A program made the position numbers and the translations under genes. Positions 37,194 to 46,425 of a stretch of 64,000 nt of DNA are shown one piece after another. The stretch comes from Byssovorax sp. (GTDB taxonomy: Bacteria > Myxococcota_A > Polyangia > Polyangiales > Polyangiaceae), in contig JANYGI010000161.1 of NCBI GenBank assembly GCA_025362495.1, positions 1 through 64,000 of the forward strand. Direction: 5' to 3'. The notes beneath the pieces were generated by a model. That model saw only the letters and a list, made by a program, of their open reading frames with translations, searched no databases and was not told the DNA's origin. Position 1 is the first letter of the stretch. Every line of letters starts with the position of its first letter.

Positions 37194-40100
37194 GTGAATC
37201 AGATCGACGACGATTGCGCCGTGACGGCGCGCGGAGCCGCGCGCGCGCTCGATTACAGCGCTGCGCCCGCCGCGACCCCGGCGGCGGAAGAGGCCTTCGC
37301 GGATGCCACGATGGCCTCGTCCGGCAAGCGGAGCCGTCCCATGGACCCGACGTACGTGCTCTCGGGCGCGGGCTCCTCACCGGGCTTGATGGACTCCGGC
37401 GCAGCGAGCGAGCGAGAGAGCGCGCGGGGGCGCCCGCGCCTGCCCACCGTGGAGCGCGAGGATTACGCGATCCTCGGTGAGGTCGCGGTGGGCGGGACAG
37501 GGCGGATTCGCCGCGCCCACGAGGCACGCCTCGGGAGGCCCGTGGCGCTGAAGGAGCTGCTCGGCGTATCCGATGCTCACGTCGAGGCGCGCTTCGTCCG
37601 AGAGGCCTTGATCACCGCGCGGCTCCAGCACCCCTCGATCATTCCCATCTACGACGCGGGGCGCTGGCCGAGCGGCGAGCTCTTCTATTCGATGAAGCTC
37701 GTCGCGGGGCGCTCGCTCGCCGAGGTCCTCGAGGGCCGGAGCTACGAGGAGCGACTCGCGCTCTTGCCGCACGTGCTCGACGTGGCCGAGGCCATCGCCT
37801 ACGCGCACAGCCGGCGGATCCTCCACCGCGATCTCAAGCCCTCCAACATCCTCGTGGGCGAGTTCGGCGAGACGGTCGTCATCGACTGGGGCCTCGCCAA
37901 GGACCTCTCGAATCCCATCGACAGCGACGACGCTGCCTCCGAGCTCGCGCCGGGCACCGGGATCGAGATGAAGATTGACGCCTGCACGCCCGAGGGGGCG
38001 GCAGAGGGGCTGTTGACGGTCTCGGGCGCGGTGATGGGCACCCCCGTGTACATGCCACCCGAGCAGGCGTCGGGCCTCGCCGTCGACGAGCGCGCGGACG
38101 TCTACGCCATCGGCGCGATACTGTATCACGTCCTCGCCGGGCGCCCGCCGTACGCGGCCGGGCCGCCGATGGATGTCGTGCGCCGGGTCCTCGCCGGCGC
38201 GCCACCCCCGCTCCACGAGGTGCAGTCGGGCGTCGCCCAGGACCTCTCGACGATCGTCGAGAAGTCGATGGCGCGCGCCCCGGTCGACCGCTATCCAACC
38301 GCGCTCGAGCTCGCCGACGATCTCCGCCGCTTCCAGGCGGGCCAGATCGTCGGCGCTCACCGCTACTCGCCCCGCGATCTCGCCCGGCGCTTCACGCGTC
38401 GTTATCGCCCGGCGTTGCTGGTCGGCCTCGCCGCGCTCGCGGTGATGGCCGCGCTGAGCGCGCTCGGGCTCCGTCGGCTCGTCGCGGAGTGGCGCCGCGC
38501 CGAGACCAAGCAGGCCGAGGCCGAGGAGGCGCGCCGGATCGCGGTGGAGCACGCCGACGATCTGACTCTCATGCACGCGCGCGCCGCCGTGGAGCACGAT
38601 CCCACTCAGGCGATAGCCTGGCTCGCGAGCCTCTCTCCCTCGTTCTCGCGCTGGTCGGCGGCCCGCGTCGTCGCGGCTGACGCCAGGGCCCATGGCATCG
38701 CCGCCGTGCTCGTCGGCCACCGCGGCGCCGTCAACGACGTCGTCTTTTCCCGGGATGGAGCGACGCTCGCCACCTGCAGTGACGACCACGCCGTCCGGCT
38801 CTGGGACGTGAGCACCGGCCACGCGCGCGTCCTCGAGGGGCACACCGACGAGGTCTATTTCACGGCGTTCTCGCCCGACGGCGCGCGGATCGCGAGCGCC
38901 GGCAAAGACGAGACGATTCGCCTCTGGGAGCTGCGCTCCGCCGCTTCGACTCGCGTGCTCAACGGGCACACCGGTCGAATCGGCGGGCTCGCGTTCTCGC
39001 CCGACGGCCGGCGCTTGCTCTCCGCGGGGTTCGACGGCACCGTGCGGCTCTGGGACGCCGAGAGCGGTGACGCGACGCTGCTCTCGAGCACGCACGAGCC
39101 CGTGCGCGCCATGGCCTTCTCGCCCGACGGCAAGCTCGCGGCGCACGGCGGATTCGACCGCAAGCTTCACGTTCACGATCTCGACAGCGGCCATGAGCGG
39201 GTCCTCGCCGGGCACGATGGCGCGATCATCGCGCTCGCCTTCTCGCCCGACGGCGCCTGGATTGCCACCCGCGATCTCGACGGCGCCGTGCTCGTCTGGG
39301 ATGTGAAGACAGGCAATCACCGCGCGCTCGTCGGGCCGCCGCCGTCGACCAGGGCGCTCTCGTTGACGGGGCTCGGCGCCCTCTATTTTTCGCCCGACAG
39401 CGCCGCCCTCGCCTCGGTGGGCGAGGACGAGTCGCTGCGCCTCTGGGACGTTCGCACCGGCGCGATTCAGGTGCTCCGCGGGCACGAAGGGCGGATCCTC
39501 GCGGCGGCCTTCTCGCCCGACGGCTCGGCGCTCGTCACGGGCGGCTACGACAGGACAGTGCGCCTCTGGAGCATCGCTACCGGCAAAGGCCGGATCCTCC
39601 ACGAGTTCGCCGACGCGGTGATCACCGTCGCTTTCTCCCCCGACGGCGACCACCTCGCGGCCGGCGGCGCCGACGCGACGGTGCGGATCTTCCCCACGTC
39701 GAGGGGCGCGGATCGCGTCCTCTCCCATGCTCGCTCGGTCGCCGCCGCCGACTTCTCCTCCGACGGCAAGCTGCTCGCGAGCGCCGACAGCGACGGTGTG
39801 GTGCGGGTCTGGGACCTGGCCAGCACGACGGCGCGAGTCGTTCACGATCACGGCCCCGGCGCCGCCCTGGTGCGCTTTTCGCCCGACGGCCAGCGCCTTG
39901 TCTCCGCCGGCGCGGACGGCGCGGTGCTCCTCTGGGATCGCGCGACTGCGGGGCAAAAGACGCTGACCACCTATCCTCGTGGGAGCGTGCGATCCCTGGT
40001 CTTCTCGCCCGACGGGGTGCGCGTGGCCTCGGCGGGAGGCGATGGCCTGGTGCGCGTCCACGAGGTGTCCTCCGGAAAAGAGCGCCCGCTCGTGGGCCAC

Positions 40101-40784
40101 GAGAACGCGGTGACTGCCACTCTCTTCTCGCCGGATGGACAGCAGCTCGCGAGCGCGGGGCTCGATGGAACGGTGCGCCTCTGGCGGCTCGCCACGGGGG
40201 AGGCCCGCGTGCTGCGCGGGCACGACGAAGCCGTCTCCGCGCTGGCGTTCTCCCCCGACGGCTCCAGGCTCGCTTCAGGCAGCCTCGATCACAAGCTGCG
40301 CTTCTGGGACACGGCCACGGGCGAGTCGCGCCTCGTCGACGCGGGCGGGAGCGGCATCACCCAGATCGCCTTTGCGGAGGACGGCGCGACGGCGATCACC
40401 GTCAGCAAGGTGGAGAGCAGCGTGCGGATCTGGGACGTCGTGACAGGCACTCAGCGGGCGGCGCTCCGCGGGCATGGCGGGGAGATTGTCGGATTCTCGC
40501 TATCCCCGGATCGCCGCAGGCTCGCCACGGCGAGCACCGATCACACGGTGCGTCTCTGGGATCTCGCGAGCGGGGAGAGTCGGGTGCTCCGCGGGCACGA
40601 AGGGACGGTGCTAGGGGTGACGTTCTCGCCGGATGGGCGGCGGCTGGCGTCGTTCGGGCAAGACGGTCTGGCGCGGATCTGGGCGGACGATTTGCCCGAG
40701 GACGGTGCGGCGCTGCGCGACTGGCTGGCAGGCGGCGACAGGGGCGGTGATCCGGCGCTCGCGGCTCCCCACGAGAGCCATTGA
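37194..40784 (+). CDS. Ser/Thr protein kinase with C-terminal WD40 repeats
   Basis: About 1196 residues; the exact start is uncertain (GTG 37176, GTG 37194 or GTG 37221). A disordered leader precedes the kinase domain: Gly-rich loop GEVAVGGTGRIRR, Lys120 in VALKEL, HRDLKPSN at 211-218, and Asp231 in IDWGLA (DWG instead of DFG). A membrane helix follows at about 405-427 (ALLVGLAALAVMAALSALGL), then a short helical stretch. About 16 WD40 repeats run from ~505 to the end, each with FSPDG and a closing LWD, enough for two propellers. The kinase would face the cytoplasm and the propellers the other side. The partner is unknown. Confidence 0.88.
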   Translation: MNQIDDDCAVTARGAARALDYSAAPAATPAAEEAFADATMASSGKRSRPMDPTYVLSGAGSSPGLMDSGAASERESARGRPRLPTVEREDYAILGEVAVGGTGRIRRAHEARLGRPVALKELLGVSDAHVEARFVREALITARLQHPSIIPIYDAGRWPSGELFYSMKLVAGRSLAEVLEGRSYEERLALLPHVLDVAEAIAYAHSRRILHRDLKPSNILVGEFGETVVIDWGLAKDLSNPIDSDDAASELAPGTGIEMKIDACTPEGAAEGLLTVSGAVMGTPVYMPPEQASGLAVDERADVYAIGAILYHVLAGRPPYAAGPPMDVVRRVLAGAPPPLHEVQSGVAQDLSTIVEKSMARAPVDRYPTALELADDLRRFQAGQIVGAHRYSPRDLARRFTRRYRPALLVGLAALAVMAALSALGLRRLVAEWRRAETKQAEAEEARRIAVEHADDLTLMHARAAVEHDPTQAIAWLASLSPSFSRWSAARVVAADARAHGIAAVLVGHRGAVNDVVFSRDGATLATCSDDHAVRLWDVSTGHARVLEGHTDEVYFTAFSPDGARIASAGKDETIRLWELRSAASTRVLNGHTGRIGGLAFSPDGRRLLSAGFDGTVRLWDAESGDATLLSSTHEPVRAMAFSPDGKLAAHGGFDRKLHVHDLDSGHERVLAGHDGAIIALAFSPDGAWIATRDLDGAVLVWDVKTGNHRALVGPPPSTRALSLTGLGALYFSPDSAALASVGEDESLRLWDVRTGAIQVLRGHEGRILAAAFSPDGSALVTGGYDRTVRLWSIATGKGRILHEFADAVITVAFSPDGDHLAAGGADATVRIFPTSRGADRVLSHARSVAAADFSSDGKLLASADSDGVVRVWDLASTTARVVHDHGPGAALVRFSPDGQRLVSAGADGAVLLWDRATAGQKTLTTYPRGSVRSLVFSPDGVRVASAGGDGLVRVHEVSSGKERPLVGHENAVTATLFSPDGQQLASAGLDGTVRLWRLATGEARVLRGHDEAVSALAFSPDGSRLASGSLDHKLRFWDTATGESRLVDAGGSGITQIAFAEDGATAITVSKVESSVRIWDVVTGTQRAALRGHGGEIVGFSLSPDRRRLATASTDHTVRLWDLASGESRVLRGHEGTVLGVTFSPDGRRLASFGQDGLARIWADDLPEDGAALRDWLAGGDRGGDPALAAPHESH

Positions 40785-40860
40785 ACCCGCGCCCGATCGT
40801 CGTCCGCATGCTCGATCGCGCTCGCGCTCGCGAACGAGCGAATCGCCCCCTGGAGCCCCG

Positions 40861-42393
40861 CTACTTCTTGGCCTTCGGAGTGCTCGCCGCCGGCTCCACC
40901 ACCGGATCTTCGCCGGTGTGCGCCGGATCGAAGGTGTAGGCGATGCCGAGCCCGATCACGTCCGCTCGCTGGCTGTAGACTCCGCCGTTGATGTAGTCGG
41001 GGTTCTTCGCCGCGTTGGCGTTCACCGGGCTGACCTGCGTTATCTTCGCCTCCTTCGGATCCACCGTCGTATCGAAGGCGAACAGGTGCGCATAGGTGAC
41101 GTCCACCCGCAATTTGCCGAGCTTGACGCTGGCGCCGATGGCTGTCGTGATCTTCCCGGCGTCGAGCGTCAACACCGAGAGATACTCCCTCGGGATCGCG
41201 CTCGACTCGTAGCTCACGCCGGCGCGCGCCGTCAGAGGCACGTTGTCGACGGTGAAGCCATATTCGCCGCCGAGGCGGACAGAGGCCGAGTCCTGGAAGT
41301 TGCGCTGGAGCGAGATCGCCGGGATGAAGAGCTGCTTGGGCAGGAGCGCCACGTCGTTGAGGGCGATGTTGTGCGGCGTCATTCGGATGGAGTCGTGCAT
41401 GCTCCAGCGCTCGAAGGCGCCGCCCAGCTCGACGCGCAGGTTCTCGATCACCCTTGTTTCCACGCCGATCTTCACGTTCCAGGGGAGATCGAAGGCCACG
41501 TCGGCCGCTTCTCCGCTCTGCGTGGCCTTCTCGAAGATGGGAGTCGCCGGGAGGCGCGTGCGGACGGTGGCCGAGGAGCGAACGTAGATCGGGAGCTGCG
41601 ACGAGACGCCGACCCGTAACGAAGGCGTCGGGATCCACACCGCGCCGAGGCTGCCATAGGGCGCGAAGATCGGCCCCACGTCGAGCTGGGTGAGCACGTC
41701 CCAGCTCGGGCTCTCCTGGGCGCAGAGGAAGCGCTCGGGGATGCAGCCCGAGAACGCCACCGTGGTGTTGAACTTGCCAGTCAGCATCCCCGCCGTGACG
41801 CCGAGCCGCCAGTTCCTGGTCGGCGCGAAGGCCGCGCCGGCCGCGATCACGGCGAGGGCCGACCCGTCGAGCGTCACCAGCGAGTAGCGCTGGGGAGAGC
41901 CGTTGGCGATGTCGGCCGTGGATTTCCCCTTGAAATCGTCGGCCGAAGGATAGGTGGGCAGGGCCGCGTAGGGCGCGAAGACGCCGAGCGCGACGACCCA
42001 CTTCGGGTGCGGCTGGAACGAGACGGCGAGCGTAGGTATCGGGAGGAAGGGAGTCGATCCGTGCACCGGCGCGAACGTCTGCACCGTGGTCCCGACCGTC
42101 TGCCCGGTGTTGGGATCGGTCTGGTGGAGCAGCGTTTGCCGGGTGTAATCGCTGGTGAAGTGCACCCAGCCGCCGTCGACCAGGACCTGGCCGCCGGCCT
42201 CGTAGAGCCCCGCGGGGTTGTAGGCGATGGCGCCGAGATCGTCGCCGCCCGCGATGAAGGCCCCGGCGCGCCCGAGCGGGCGGACGCCGCGATCACCGTA
42301 GTAGAGCCCCGCCGCCGGGGCGATGGAGGCGCTGGACACCGTCGCCGCGAGCGCCGCGAGCCCGAGGAGGCGTTTCGTCAAGGAGAGTGTCAC
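40861..42393 (-). CDS. FadL/OmpP1-family outer-membrane transporter
   Basis: A 510-residue outer-membrane protein. Signal peptide (RLLGLAALAATVSSASIAPAAG) is followed by the FadL plug-type N-terminus GLYYGDRGVRPLGRAGAFIAGGDDLGAIAYNPAGL, a strong match to this family of hydrophobic-substrate porins. The rest is beta strands ending YTFDP; the last residues (EDPVVEPAASTPKAKK) extend beyond the barrel. It would admit fatty acids or aromatic hydrocarbons. The GTG start lies 5 bases after the stop of the 1289-residue lipoprotein gene, so they are an operon. The long open frame continuing upstream on this strand is antisense to nothing real and is ignored. Confidence 0.88.
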   Translation of the reverse strand: MTLSLTKRLLGLAALAATVSSASIAPAAGLYYGDRGVRPLGRAGAFIAGGDDLGAIAYNPAGLYEAGGQVLVDGGWVHFTSDYTRQTLLHQTDPNTGQTVGTTVQTFAPVHGSTPFLPIPTLAVSFQPHPKWVVALGVFAPYAALPTYPSADDFKGKSTADIANGSPQRYSLVTLDGSALAVIAAGAAFAPTRNWRLGVTAGMLTGKFNTTVAFSGCIPERFLCAQESPSWDVLTQLDVGPIFAPYGSLGAVWIPTPSLRVGVSSQLPIYVRSSATVRTRLPATPIFEKATQSGEAADVAFDLPWNVKIGVETRVIENLRVELGGAFERWSMHDSIRMTPHNIALNDVALLPKQLFIPAISLQRNFQDSASVRLGGEYGFTVDNVPLTARAGVSYESSAIPREYLSVLTLDAGKITTAIGASVKLGKLRVDVTYAHLFAFDTTVDPKEAKITQVSPVNANAAKNPDYINGGVYSQRADVIGLGIAYTFDPAHTGEDPVVEPAASTPKAKK

Positions 42394-42398
42394 TCGGT

Positions 42399-45300
42399 CT
42401 ACTCGCGGGGCCGCTTGGCCATGATGGTGTAGAACTGCTCGAGGCCGCGGGTGTCGCTCGTCATGAAGTCGTGGACGGTGCCGAGGATGGCCCGGTAATC
42501 CTCGGTGTCGAGCGGGCTCTTCGCCGCCGCGTCGATGCGGTTGATCTCGGCGATGGTGTCCATGAAGACCTCGATGGGGGAGGCGCCCTTGCCGCCGTCC
42601 ATCGGAGTCACCAGGGCCGGGAGGACGGTATCGAGGATGTGATAGCGATCGAAGTCGTCGCCCGTGAGGGCCTTGAGGACGCTCAGCGTGGTGTCGGCCG
42701 CGCCGGGCCCGTCCTTGTCGGCGGCGGGGCTCGACGCGGTGGCCGCGGCGTTGAAGATCGGCGAGAAATTCCCGTCGTCCGCGAGGAGCTGGAGAATGTC
42801 GGAGAGCGACGCGAGGGTGCTTTGCAGCGCCTCGCCGTCCGAGGCCGCCTGGAGGAAGTACGTGAGCAGCCGCTCGACCCCGCGGCGCGAGGGCTCGTCG
42901 GCGCGGAGCTTCTCCTGCACGTCCATCAGCGCGGCGAAGAGCGGCCCGCTCAGGGTGGAAGCGAGCTTGTCGCCCAGATCCTTCTTCGCCCAGGTGCAGG
43001 CTTGCCCGTTCTCGCGATCGGGGCAGTTGGCGTTGAGCTGCTCGCGCGCCACGCGGAGGAGCGACGTCAGCGTGCGCGCCGTGGCCGCGTTGTGGAACTT
43101 CGCCGAGGTCCCCGTCCCGTCGACGGCGAGGAACTCGTCCACGAGCTGCGAGCGGGCCCGCTTCCACTGCCCGTGGCGCAGGTCGGCGTCGGCGGCGCAG
43201 GCCGTCTGCTCCGCGCCCGAGAGGCCTTTGCACGTCTCGGCCCAGCGGAGATCCATCTTGTGGAGGGCGTCGGCGACGAGGTTGAAGATGGTGAGCTGCG
43301 GCTGCGCCGTGCCATCGACCCAGCTCGCGCTGCTCTTGCCGCTGCGGTCGACCATGCCGACCGCCTTGGCGTACTCGGGATCGAAGAGGACGCGCGTCAT
43401 CTTCTCGATGAGAGAGGCGCCGCTCACCGTCTGTCCGGCGTTCGGGCCGCGCTTGATCGTGATCTTGGAGATCTCGGTCGCGACCTTGGCGAACTCGTGC
43501 AGAGCGGGGACGAGATCGGTGCGGAACGCCTCGCCGAGGAGCGGCTCGTAGGTGTTGATCCCGGCCTCCGAGCAGTACTCCTTGTTGCTCTGGGCGTTGC
43601 CCGTCTTCGAGCACTCTTTGCCGTGATCCTTGCCCGGCCAGTGGCGGTTCAGGATGTTGACGATGTCGACGAAGATCTGCTCGCCGCTCACGTCCGCCTT
43701 GTCGCACGAGGAGAGATCGGCAGTGCACGAGTCGCTCGCGAAGGCGGTGACGACGGGGCGGAGGTAGTTGTAGAAGCCGAGCCGCTCCCAGAGGAAGATC
43801 GAGTTCTTGTCGGCGACGCGGAGGGTGCCCTCGTTCGTCGCGCACTGGAGGACGCCGTTGCCGTTCACCGGGCAAGAAGCCTTGGAGACGGGCTCGATCA
43901 CGTTGGAGATGAAGGTGTCGGTCAGGCCTCCTTCGTTGACGGAGTCGTGATCGGGCATGCTCGGATAGAGGCCCTGCGAGGCCCCGAAGAGCATGAGCCG
44001 GCTCAGCGCCGGGGAGCTCGGGTGGAGGGTGAGGCCGGTGATCCCGCTCGACGTCTCGAAGAGCGCGTCGGCGTCTTGCCCGACGCCGCCGAGGAAGCCG
44101 ATGATCCCGTTGAGCGTCGAGCTCTTGATGTTCAGGAACGAGCGCTTGGGGTGGTTGACGTCGAGCATCGAGTCCAGATAGAAGATGGCGAGGCGGTCGA
44201 ACTGGAAGAGCTCGCACTCGGAGTACGAGCCGATCAGCGGCCAGGTGACGGTGAGCCCGCCGAGCTTGGCCTTGACCTTGGCGCCGTTCTTGTTGCAGGC
44301 CGCGCCGCCGTCGGCGTCGTGGATCAGCTGAAACGAGCGCTGCATGCACGATCGATTGGTGTCGATCTTCGCCTTGGTCTGGTCGACCGGCGATTGCGGA
44401 TCGTTGGTGGCGGGCGCGCCGATCGTGAGGTTGACGGCCGGGCCGTTGATGTCGAACGGGTTGTAGGTGAGCTCGTCGCGGTTGACCATGAAGGTCGCGA
44501 CCGTCTCGCCGAGGTGGGCCGAGGGGCCCTGTTGCGATACCATGGTGTCGCTGGCCAGCGCCTCCAGCAGGTGGGTGAGCAGGCCAGGGTGCTTGGCGGT
44601 GATCGTGGCGATCATCCCGGCCATCTCGTCCCAGATCGGGGTGGCATACGGCATCTGCGCCAGAGCCTCTTTCCCCTGGGCGGCGAGCTGGTCGTGCTGG
44701 AGCGAGATCTCCCGGATCTTCAGCGCCGCGCCCATCAACCGGGCCACCACGTCTTCGTGGTTCTCCAGCAGGTCGATGACCGACGCGAGGATGGCGTCAG
44801 AGTCCTTGTCGGCGAGGAGCTGGCCGGCCGCGTGGGCCAGGTCGGGGATCACCGACTCTTCGCCCTTGAAGCGCTTGTACGGCACGCACGTGGAGCAGGC
44901 CTCGGTGGCGGCCTTGCGGGTGTCGGTCTTGTAATCGTACTGCGCGTCTTCGCGGTCGCCGTAGAGCAGGTTGGCGCCGGCGAGGGCGTACATCAGCGTC
45001 TCGTGCTCGCCCTGCCAGGCGTCTGCGCCGCTGCCGGCCTGGGTCGCGTCGACCAGCGGAACCAGGTGCCGCCCCGTGGCGCCGGCCACCGTGCGCGAGG
45101 TGTCGATGTACTGAAAGAGCTGGATCGATTTCGTGGGCCGGCCGAACGCGTCGACGTCGGCGAGGGTCGAGGCGGGGAGCACGAATGGCCCGTCGATGCC
45201 GAGGGGCTTCCCCTGGCCGTCGACGAAGCGGCCGAATCCATCGACGTCGGAGAAGCCGTCTTGATCGAGGTCGACGAAGGGAGCGCCGGAGACGGTGGCG

Positions 45301-46268
45301 ACGAAGCCGCGGTGATCGCGCATGGCGATGAAGCGCTGCGGATCTCCGGGGCTCTCCGCGAAGGACGTGTGCTCGCTCAGCAGGAACGACGACACGAACT
45401 CGATCGTCGAGCGCGGGCGATTGGGCTGCACCGTGGCCGGATCGACGTAGACGCGCGGCAAAGGGCCCACCACCGGCTTCGAGGTCAGCAGCTCTTGCTT
45501 GGTGACGGTGAGGAGCTGCTGGAGCTCGGGGACGGCGGTGCCATCGGGGCCGAGGACGGCGAGGGCCGACTTCGTCATCGGGCGGAGGCCTGGATAGGTG
45601 AGCGCCGGGCGGATCGCGCCGAGGGCGACCTGGAAGGGGCGATAACCCTGCCTCCCCCAGATCCGTGTCAGGGCCTTGCGCGCCTCGTCGCTCTCGCCGA
45701 GGGCGCCAAAGAGGCGCGCGATCGAGCGCGTCGACGTGGGGAAGAGCGGATCGCCCGTCTTGTCGAAGGGGTTCGACTCGTAGAGCGGGACCAGCTTCTG
45801 CGTGAAGTCGAGGAGCGCGTCGTGGAGCTTGATCGTGCTGGCGCCCTTGCCGGTGAGATCGGGGATCTCGGTGTCGGGCAGCGCGGCGTTCACGGCGCGG
45901 ATCAGATCGCTGCGGCGACGCACCATCGCGGCCATCTTCGCGAGCGCGAGCTTGCGCGCCGTCGCGGCTTTGGCGTCGTTCGTGGGCGGGAGCGCGGTGC
46001 TGTCGATGGTGTCGGCGTACTTGCCGGCGTCGTCGTAGTGACACGCGGCCTGGTACGAGGCGCCGGAGAGATCTTCCGAGAGCACGCTGGCGCCGATGCG
46101 ATCGCAGAACACGCCGTAGACGTCGTCGCCGAGCGTGGCCTTCGGCGGCGCCTGGCGGGTCGTGTCGATGGTGTGGCACGACGACGCGAACACCGAGACG
46201 GCGCCGAGCGCGACGACGGAGCGCAGGCCCGTGAGGACGTGGGAAAAACGGGGCGTACGGGTTCGCAT
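42399..46268 (-). CDS. Very large lipoprotein of unknown function, operon partner of the FadL-like protein
   Basis: A 1289-residue lipoprotein from an ATG with a GAGAGGT ribosome site. The signal peptide ends VSVFASSC. I do not recognise a family. It is helix-rich, with Cys-containing loops (STCVPYKRF, CHYDDAGKY, CTWAKK), one Asp-rich loop that resembles a calcium-binding motif (DLDQDGFSDVDGFG), and many hydrophobic helices but no membrane helix after the signal. The 5-base spacing to the FadL-like gene implies joint expression and perhaps a joint complex. A periplasmic or outer-membrane-attached scaffold or lipid carrier is conceivable, but not shown. It diverges from glmU with 157 bases between. 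Confidence 0.8.
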   Translation of the reverse strand: MRTRTPRFSHVLTGLRSVVALGAVSVFASSCHTIDTTRQAPPKATLGDDVYGVFCDRIGASVLSEDLSGASYQAACHYDDAGKYADTIDSTALPPTNDAKAATARKLALAKMAAMVRRRSDLIRAVNAALPDTEIPDLTGKGASTIKLHDALLDFTQKLVPLYESNPFDKTGDPLFPTSTRSIARLFGALGESDEARKALTRIWGRQGYRPFQVALGAIRPALTYPGLRPMTKSALAVLGPDGTAVPELQQLLTVTKQELLTSKPVVGPLPRVYVDPATVQPNRPRSTIEFVSSFLLSEHTSFAESPGDPQRFIAMRDHRGFVATVSGAPFVDLDQDGFSDVDGFGRFVDGQGKPLGIDGPFVLPASTLADVDAFGRPTKSIQLFQYIDTSRTVAGATGRHLVPLVDATQAGSGADAWQGEHETLMYALAGANLLYGDREDAQYDYKTDTRKAATEACSTCVPYKRFKGEESVIPDLAHAAGQLLADKDSDAILASVIDLLENHEDVVARLMGAALKIREISLQHDQLAAQGKEALAQMPYATPIWDEMAGMIATITAKHPGLLTHLLEALASDTMVSQQGPSAHLGETVATFMVNRDELTYNPFDINGPAVNLTIGAPATNDPQSPVDQTKAKIDTNRSCMQRSFQLIHDADGGAACNKNGAKVKAKLGGLTVTWPLIGSYSECELFQFDRLAIFYLDSMLDVNHPKRSFLNIKSSTLNGIIGFLGGVGQDADALFETSSGITGLTLHPSSPALSRLMLFGASQGLYPSMPDHDSVNEGGLTDTFISNVIEPVSKASCPVNGNGVLQCATNEGTLRVADKNSIFLWERLGFYNYLRPVVTAFASDSCTADLSSCDKADVSGEQIFVDIVNILNRHWPGKDHGKECSKTGNAQSNKEYCSEAGINTYEPLLGEAFRTDLVPALHEFAKVATEISKITIKRGPNAGQTVSGASLIEKMTRVLFDPEYAKAVGMVDRSGKSSASWVDGTAQPQLTIFNLVADALHKMDLRWAETCKGLSGAEQTACAADADLRHGQWKRARSQLVDEFLAVDGTGTSAKFHNAATARTLTSLLRVAREQLNANCPDRENGQACTWAKKDLGDKLASTLSGPLFAALMDVQEKLRADEPSRRGVERLLTYFLQAASDGEALQSTLASLSDILQLLADDGNFSPIFNAAATASSPAADKDGPGAADTTLSVLKALTGDDFDRYHILDTVLPALVTPMDGGKGASPIEVFMDTIAEINRIDAAAKSPLDTEDYRAILGTVHDFMTSDTRGLEQFYTIMAKRPRE

Positions 46269-46425
46269 GGACAGCACCTCTCGACGGCAGCGCCAGGGTA
46301 GACCAACCCGCCACGTCGGGGAGGGGCTTTCGCGGTCGTGATCAGCATTCGCGGAGGGGCGGAGTCGAATAACGCAACGCATTGGAGACGAACGGCGCGG
46401 CGAGGATGCTAGGCTCGCGGCCCTC

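Noticed and set aside
42394-44349. Long minus-strand extension of the FadL-like frame
   Set aside because: Overlaps the large lipoprotein in another frame; the signal peptide and GTG at 42393 define the real start.
42387-46301. 1304-residue plus-strand open frame opposite the large lipoprotein
   Set aside because: Antisense of a lipoprotein with signal peptide and ribosome site; composition is typical of antisense noise.
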